Source: an uncultured Hungatella sp. (GTDB lineage: Bacteria > Bacillota > Clostridia > Lachnospirales > Lachnospiraceae). Taken from it: a DNA stretch of 27,281 bases. The position numbers were made by a program, and so were the translations under genes. Location: assembly GCA_910586845.1 (NCBI GenBank), contig CAJUJV010000048.1, forward strand, positions 295 through 27,575, in the 5' to 3' direction. Below are positions 23,367 through 27,281 of this stretch, piece by piece. Below the pieces are notes generated by a model. The model ran no database searches. It was given only the letters and a program-made list of their open reading frames with translations, and had not been told where the DNA came from. Numbering within the stretch: the first letter of the stretch is position 1; every line of letters starts with the position of its first letter.

Positions 23367-24782
23367 TCAGTCGTCCTCTGCCGTCACATTCTCGTCTTTC
23401 ACCTTGCTGTCCAGGATCGCCATCTCTTCCGATATCATCTGTATGTATTCTTTGAGAGCGTTCATCCGGCCTCTGTCTCTGTTCTCGCTCTCCCTCTCGG
23501 CCAGATCCTCCGCCAGGACGGCCACCTCCTGGGACAGCTTGTGCAGGTTGTCCCGCAGGTAGTAGACGCAGTCTCTCTCGCTGGCCTCTCCCCGGACGAT
23601 ATCCTCTGCCAGAGCCTTGCAGGTGGGAGCCCCGCAGGAACCGCAGTCCAGCCCCGGCAGTTTTTTGCACAGCCGCTCCACTCTCTCCAGGCGGGAGAAG
23701 CTTTCCATCATATTGTCCCCCAGCCGGAACACAGGCTCGAACTGGACTCCCGTAGTCCAGGGAACATATTCTTCCGTCCCTTCCTCCATACGGCTTCTGG
23801 CCACAGGCATGTATCTGCGCAGCCTTTTCAGCTTTACTTCTGCCACATAAGGGTTCTCCACCGTCAGCACGCCGCCTACACATCCGCCGTTGCAGGCATT
23901 AAGCTCCACGAACTGAAGTTTGTCAAATTTTTCATCCTCCAGGTCTTCCAGGACCCGGATCACATTCTCGATGCCGTCTGCAGCCAGATAATTCTCCGAG
24001 AACAGGCCGCTGGCCTCTCCGCCGCTGCGCCCCCAGCTGATACCGATCTTTCCGGACGTGCTCAGTTCCTCCGGATCCTCCCCCACGGCTTTCATATGGG
24101 AAAGGAGCTGGGGATAGACGTCTTTGATGGCCAGGACATGATCTACCTGGCTCTTCTCCGTCCCCAGAGGCGATTTCACATAGGTCACCTTGGACGGGCA
24201 GGGGGAGATGAAAAAGATACCGATCTTTTCTCTGGGCAGGCCGGTCTCCTTCAGAGCCTTCTGAGCCGCCAGCCCCGCCGCCACCTCGATGGGAGGATTG
24301 AGGGGAAGCATGTGTGGAATCAGGTTGGGGAACCTGACCCGGATGAGCCTGACTACCGACGGGCACGCAGTGCTGATGATCGGCGCCTGATCCTTATGGT
24401 CCGAGATATACTGCCTGGTGGCTTCGGATACGATCTCCGCAGCCGCGCTGACCTCGAACACATCGTCAAAGCCCATCATCTTCAGGGCGTTTAACACGAT
24501 ATTCACATCATCCAGATTGTTGAACTGGCTGTACAGAGACGGAGCAGGAAGAGCCACCGCATATTCATACTGGCGGATGGTCTCCGTCTTGTCGTAGGTA
24601 GCGATCTTGGCATGGTGGGGACAGATGCGGATACACTCCCCACAGTCGATACAGAATTTGGCGTTAATCTGCGCCTTTCCGTCCCGCACCCTGATGGCCT
24701 GGGTAGGACAGCGTTTGATGCAGTTGATACACCCCTTGCAAAGGGACGGATCCAGCCGCACGGAATGATAAAATTTATCCAT
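23367..24782 (-). CDS. HydS-like (group D) putative sensory [FeFe]-hydrogenase
   Basis: The 471-aa protein has two N-terminal [4Fe-4S] ferredoxin motifs (Cys 15/18/21/25 and 44/47/50/54). The hydrogenase H-domain has the four cluster ligands: Cys140 in STACPS, Cys195 in SPCPSK, and Cys297 and Cys301 in ACNGGC. A C-terminal [4Fe-4S] domain has Cys380/383/388/405, and a coiled-coil-like tail follows (about 410-460). The proton-transfer Cys that precedes the first ligand in catalytic enzymes (TSCCP) is Ala139 here. The PC motif also lacks the usual MPCxxKxxE glutamate. These traits match group D sensory types such as HydS of Thermoanaerobacter, which are poorly active in catalysis. Its operon partners (two DRTGG proteins, GHKL ATPase, PHP) support a hydrogen- or redox-sensing role. 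Confidence 0.88.
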   Translation of the reverse strand: MDKFYHSVRLDPSLCKGCINCIKRCPTQAIRVRDGKAQINAKFCIDCGECIRICPHHAKIATYDKTETIRQYEYAVALPAPSLYSQFNNLDDVNIVLNALKMMGFDDVFEVSAAAEIVSEATRQYISDHKDQAPIISTACPSVVRLIRVRFPNLIPHMLPLNPPIEVAAGLAAQKALKETGLPREKIGIFFISPCPSKVTYVKSPLGTEKSQVDHVLAIKDVYPQLLSHMKAVGEDPEELSTSGKIGISWGRSGGEASGLFSENYLAADGIENVIRVLEDLEDEKFDKLQFVELNACNGGCVGGVLTVENPYVAEVKLKRLRRYMPVARSRMEEGTEEYVPWTTGVQFEPVFRLGDNMMESFSRLERVERLCKKLPGLDCGSCGAPTCKALAEDIVRGEASERDCVYYLRDNLHKLSQEVAVLAEDLAERESENRDRGRMNALKEYIQMISEEMAILDSKVKDENVTAEDD

Positions 24783-24799
24783 CGTTCATTCCCCTCTCA

Positions 24800-25222
24800 C
24801 TATATTTTCACTACCATGGTAATCGTGGTCCCTACCCCCAAAGTCGTCTCGATATTCATTTCATCCGTATATTTCTTCATGTTGGGCAGGCCCATGCCCG
24901 CGCCGAATCCCAGGGAACGGACCTCGTCGGGAGCCGTGGACCAGCCTGCCTGCATGGCCTGTTCGATATCCGGGATCCCCGGCCCTCTGTCTGCCAGTAT
25001 CATCCGGATCTCCGTGGGAGAGATCTCCACCGTGATCTTTCCTCCCTCTGCGTGGATCACCATGTTGATCTCACCCTCGTACATGGCGATGGCCACCTTC
25101 CGGATAGCGGCGGGGGAAACTCCTACCTGTTTTAATTTACTCTTTACATCGCTGCTGGCTTCCCCTGCCCTGGTAAAATCATCAGGGGATATCTCATAAG
25201 TCAGAGCAATCACATCTGCCAT
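24800..25222 (-). CDS. GHKL-type ATPase (anti-sigma/RsbW-like kinase)
   Basis: The 140-aa protein has only a Bergerat ATP-binding domain. The N-box region is IRKVAIAMYEGEINMVIHA, G1 is ILADRGPGIPDIEQAM and G2 is GFGAGMGLPNMKKY. No histidine phosphorylation domain is present, so it resembles RsbW/SpoIIAB serine kinases rather than full sensor kinases. The ATG overlaps the upstream TAA (TAATG), with GGAGGTG in front. It is 17 bp upstream of the HydS-like gene. Confidence 0.88.
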   Translation of the reverse strand: MADVIALTYEISPDDFTRAGEASSDVKSKLKQVGVSPAAIRKVAIAMYEGEINMVIHAEGGKITVEISPTEIRMILADRGPGIPDIEQAMQAGWSTAPDEVRSLGFGAGMGLPNMKKYTDEMNIETTLGVGTTITMVVKI

Positions 25223-25569
25223 TATATCGCACCTCCATGAAGTCCTGCCGCATACAGCATGCCGCAGGAAGAAAACATCCTGTGTCCCGTCTCCAGCACC
25301 ACCAGATCCCGCTCTCTGGCCATCTCCAGGATGGTCTCATCCGGCTTTTTCCCCCTCACAAAGATAATGCAGACAATGTCCAGCATCTCCGCCGTCCGGA
25401 TCACCTGGGGATTGCACAGACCCGTGAGCAGAATGGAATGATCCTTGGAAAATGCCAGGACGTCGCTCATCATATCCGAACCGCAGGCGCTGCGCACTTC
25501 CCGGTCCAGATGTTCCTCCCCCACCAGAACTCTCGCGCCAAGTACATTCATCGCATCTTTAACTGTCAT
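25222..25569 (-). CDS. DRTGG-domain-like regulatory protein (first copy)
   Basis: The 115-aa protein begins MTVKDAMNVLGARVLVGEEHLDREVRSACGSDMMSDVLAF, which fits the DRTGG-type fold. It continues with a LLTGLCNPQVIRTAEMLDI stretch and ends with VLETGHRMFSSCGMLYAAG. It is the first gene of the minus-strand sensory cluster, with AGGAGG before the ATG and a good promoter at 25604-25632. It is a diverged homologue of the 23014-23343 product. No function is established to my knowledge. Confidence 0.8.
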   Translation of the reverse strand: MTVKDAMNVLGARVLVGEEHLDREVRSACGSDMMSDVLAFSKDHSILLTGLCNPQVIRTAEMLDIVCIIFVRGKKPDETILEMARERDLVVLETGHRMFSSCGMLYAAGLHGGAI

Positions 25570-25603
25570 GATTCCCCTCCTGTATTTTCATTCTTTTTAT
25601 ATA

Positions 25604-25632
25604 AGAATACCATTGACCCGATGGATATTCAA
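25604..25632 (-). promoter_or_regulatory. Promoter of the sensory hydrogenase cluster
   Basis: TTGAAT (25627-25632), a 17-bp spacer and TATTCT (25604-25609) on the minus strand, about 35 bp upstream of the DRTGG gene start. Confidence 0.6.
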
Positions 25633-25748
25633 CACCTTTCCGGATTTTTCCTCTTTTATGCAGATTGCCGTCTTTTTTTAGATATTTTCTTCCTTTTCTG
25701 ATATTCTGGTAGATTTTTTATCATTACCATGTTAAAATATGATATACC

Positions 25749-25896
25749 CCGGCGGGCATCCCCCATATGTGTCCACCGGGCCGTTGTGTGCTTTCCGGCA
25801 CCTGCGGGATGACTTGTCCTGCAAAGCCGATCCGGCCCGTCCCGGGGCCATGGATCACAGAAATCTCAACCAATTTATCAGGAGGAGGATATTAAC
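25749..25896 (+). promoter_or_regulatory. Structured 5' leader of hndA
   Basis: Complementary segments CATCCC (25757-25762) with GGGATG (25806-25811), CGGGCCG (25777-25783) with CGGCCCG (25833-25839), and a GTGC/GCAC hairpin (25788-25801) would give a pseudoknotted fold. It fits no riboswitch class I can recognise. Confidence 0.3.
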
Positions 25897-26391
25897 ATGG
25901 CTTCTAAGAAAGAACATGTTCCTTTCAGCGGCACCCCTGAACAGGAAGCTGCCTTAAAAAAGGTGATCACCGAGCTGAAAGACACAAAAGGCGCCCTGAT
26001 GCCCATCATGCAGCAGGCCCAGGATATCTATGGCTATCTCCCCATTGAGGTACAGACCATGATTTCCGACGAAACAGGAATTCCGCTGGAGAAAATCTAC
26101 GGAGTTTCCACATTTTATTCCCAGTTTGCCTTACAGCCCAAAGGCAAATATCAGATTTCCGTCTGTCTGGGCACAGCGTGTTATGTCAAAGGCTCCGGCG
26201 CCATCTTCAGCAAACTGGAAGAACTTCTGGGGATCACCAACGGAGAGTGTACTCCTGACGGCCGGTTCTCCCTTGACTCCTGCCGCTGTGTAGGCGCCTG
26301 CGGACTGGCACCGGTCATGATGATCAACGAAGAGGTTTACGGCAGGCTGACTCCTGACGATATCCCGGGCATTCTGGCCAAATATAAATAA
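25897..26391 (+). CDS. hndA: HndA/NuoE-like [2Fe-2S] subunit of an NAD(P)-linked [FeFe]-hydrogenase
   Basis: The 164-aa protein belongs to the 24-kDa (NuoE) family. An N-terminal helical region includes PIMQQAQDIYGYLP and GVSTFYSQF. The thioredoxin-like domain carries the [2Fe-2S] ligands in SVCLGTACYVKGS and SCRCVGACGLAPVM. In electron-bifurcating hydrogenases it passes electrons between the NADH/FMN subunit and the rest of the complex. AGGAGGAGG precedes the ATG. A GHKL gene and an HndB-like gene follow; the large subunits are presumably beyond the window. A formate dehydrogenase or other NuoEF complex is possible, but the neighbouring HydS-like gene favours hydrogenase. Confidence 0.9.
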   Translation: MASKKEHVPFSGTPEQEAALKKVITELKDTKGALMPIMQQAQDIYGYLPIEVQTMISDETGIPLEKIYGVSTFYSQFALQPKGKYQISVCLGTACYVKGSGAIFSKLEELLGITNGECTPDGRFSLDSCRCVGACGLAPVMMINEEVYGRLTPDDIPGILAKYK

Positions 26392-26393
26392 TC

Positions 26394-26951
26394 ATGATGA
26401 CGGAAATTTCCTTAAATGTACTGGATGTGGCGGAGAATTCCACCAGAGCCAAAGCATCTCTCGTGACCATAACGGTCCATGCGGACTTTCCGGAAGACCG
26501 GCTTACAGTGATCATCGAAGATGACGGCTGCGGCATGACGCCGGAGCAGGTGGAGCAGGTGACGGACCCTTTTTTCACCAGCAGGACTACCCGGAAGGTA
26601 GGCCTTGGGGTCCCTTTTTTCAAGATGGCTGCAGAGAGCACGGGAGGAAGCTTTTCCATCGCTTCCAGGCCCGGAGTGGGTACGAAAGTGACCGCGGTGT
26701 TTGTCCTCTCCCACATCGACCGGATGCCTCTCGGCGATATCAGCACCACCATACATACCCTGGTAGTTTACCATCCGGAGACGGATTTCGGGTACAACTA
26801 TCAGTATAACGACCGCTCCTTTACTCTGGACACCCGGGAATTCCGGCAGGTCCTGGGGGATATTCCTTTTGATACACCGGACATATCCGCCTACATTATG
26901 GACTATCTCAACGAAAACAAACTGGAAACTGACGGCGGCGCTGTCTATTAG
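26394..26951 (+). CDS. GHKL ATPase-domain protein of the hydrogenase operon
   Basis: The 185-aa protein has a GHKL ATP-binding domain: N-box LNVLDVAENSTRAKASLVTI, G1 IIEDDGCGMTPEQV, and G2 TTRKVGLGVPFFKMAAESTGG. An ~80-residue C-terminal extension of unknown function follows. No phospho-acceptor domain is present. It begins 2 nt after the hndA stop with two successive ATGs and no visible SD sequence, so it probably depends on translational coupling. Genes like this are regular members of clostridial hydrogenase operons between the HndA and HndB genes. Confidence 0.85.
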   Translation: MMTEISLNVLDVAENSTRAKASLVTITVHADFPEDRLTVIIEDDGCGMTPEQVEQVTDPFFTSRTTRKVGLGVPFFKMAAESTGGSFSIASRPGVGTKVTAVFVLSHIDRMPLGDISTTIHTLVVYHPETDFGYNYQYNDRSFTLDTREFRQVLGDIPFDTPDISAYIMDYLNENKLETDGGAVY

Positions 26952-26975
26952 CCGCCAGATTGGAGGACCAATTAT

Positions 26976-27281
26976 ATGAAGTCTCTTGAAGAATTAAGAG
27001 CTATCCGTGAAAGAATGCAGAGCCAGGTAAGTATGCGGGCTGAAGACCACAGCCATACCCGGGTGGTAGTAGGCATGGCTACCTGCGGCATCGCCAGCGG
27101 CGCCAGACCGGTGCTGACCAAACTGTCCACCCTGGTTCAGGAAAGAAACCTGACGGACAAGATCTCCGTGACCCAGACAGGCTGCATCGGACTGTGCCAG
27201 TACGAGCCTATCGTGGAGGTCATGGAGCCGGGCAAACAGAAGATCACCTACATCAAGATGACCCCGGAGAAGGCTGAGGAG
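26976..27281 (+). CDS. hndB: HndB-like [2Fe-2S] ferredoxin subunit (partial)
   Basis: The first 102 codons are present and the frame runs off the window. MATCGIASGARPVL and TQTGCIGLCQYEPIVEV carry the [2Fe-2S] cysteines of the thioredoxin-like ferredoxin family found as HndB or as the N-terminus of HydB/NuoF subunits. TGGAGGA lies upstream of the ATG (26976-26978). It may be a separate HndB or the start of a longer protein; the window does not show which. Confidence 0.85.
   Translation, partial: MKSLEELRAIRERMQSQVSMRAEDHSHTRVVVGMATCGIASGARPVLTKLSTLVQERNLTDKISVTQTGCIGLCQYEPIVEVMEPGKQKITYIKMTPEKAEE

Larger units (their letters stand above)
25570..25896. other. 327-bp divergent promoter region of the hydrogenase locus
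   Basis: No gene is supported. It holds a minus-strand promoter (25604-25632), an AT-rich core with a plus-strand -10 (TGATATACC, 25740-25748), a sequence like one half of a Rex operator (ATGTTAA, 25729-25735) and a GC-rich, potentially structured leader of about 150 nt before hndA. Confidence 0.6.

Noticed and set aside
23344..23883. Upstream extension of the second DRTGG gene into the HydS-like gene
   Set aside because: The extension translates to Arg/Gly-rich nonsense over a conserved gene. The ATG at 23341-23343 has a perfect SD and begins the conserved domain.

Overview
The window reads as chromosomal DNA of an anaerobic, fermentative Clostridia, most likely a Lachnospiraceae relative. 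This rests on gene content (pyruvate phosphate dikinase, an NfnAB-type transhydrogenase, an [FeFe]-hydrogenase cluster with a HydS-like sensor, a flavodoxin), on strong AGGAGG ribosome binding sites, and on a moderately GC-rich composition with AT-rich promoter gaps. No rRNA, tRNA, CRISPR array or insertion sequence was found. The species assignment is inference.

Layout. 1-2255 (-): ppdK, broken by an apparent ~77-bp internal deletion and also cut by the window edge. 2694-4975 (-): nfnA-nfnB, coupled by a TAATG overlap. 5185-8217 (+): moxR, a DUF58 gene and a membrane DUF4129-like gene, all overlapping. 8195-9059 (-): a heavy-metal-binding domain protein and udk; the udk terminator lies inside the convergent DUF4129-like gene. 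9163-11549 (-): a flavodoxin-family gene overlapping ftsH. 11748-13995 (-): a polar amino acid ABC importer (binding lipoprotein, permease, ATPase). 14165-14953 (+): a seven-helix YwaF/TMEM164-like protein. 15122-16069 (-): a secreted polysaccharide deacetylase.

16176-21253 (-) is the most unusual region. Three consecutive genes encode type II membrane proteins with nearly the same N-terminus (a YGK[ND]xWKV motif followed by one membrane helix), but each carries a different extracellular module: LamG-like plus SH3, F5/8-type-C-like, and C-type lectin. They sit in a tightly packed run with a transglutaminase-like protein that has no signal peptide, an unrecognised soluble protein, and an M48 metalloprotease cut off just after HEMGH. 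A second apparent deletion joins the M48 gene out of frame to the unrecognised gene. A small serine recombinase (21419-22048, -) lies just upstream.

22305-27281 is a hydrogenase regulation and catalysis locus. On the minus strand run DRTGG protein, GHKL ATPase, HydS-like sensory [FeFe]-hydrogenase homologue, second DRTGG protein and PHP phosphoesterase. Divergently on the plus strand run the NuoE-like HndA subunit, a second GHKL protein and the start of the HndB-like ferredoxin subunit; the catalytic subunits presumably follow beyond the window. PpdK, NfnAB and the hydrogenase genes together fit a metabolism that balances ferredoxin, NADH and NADPH pools.
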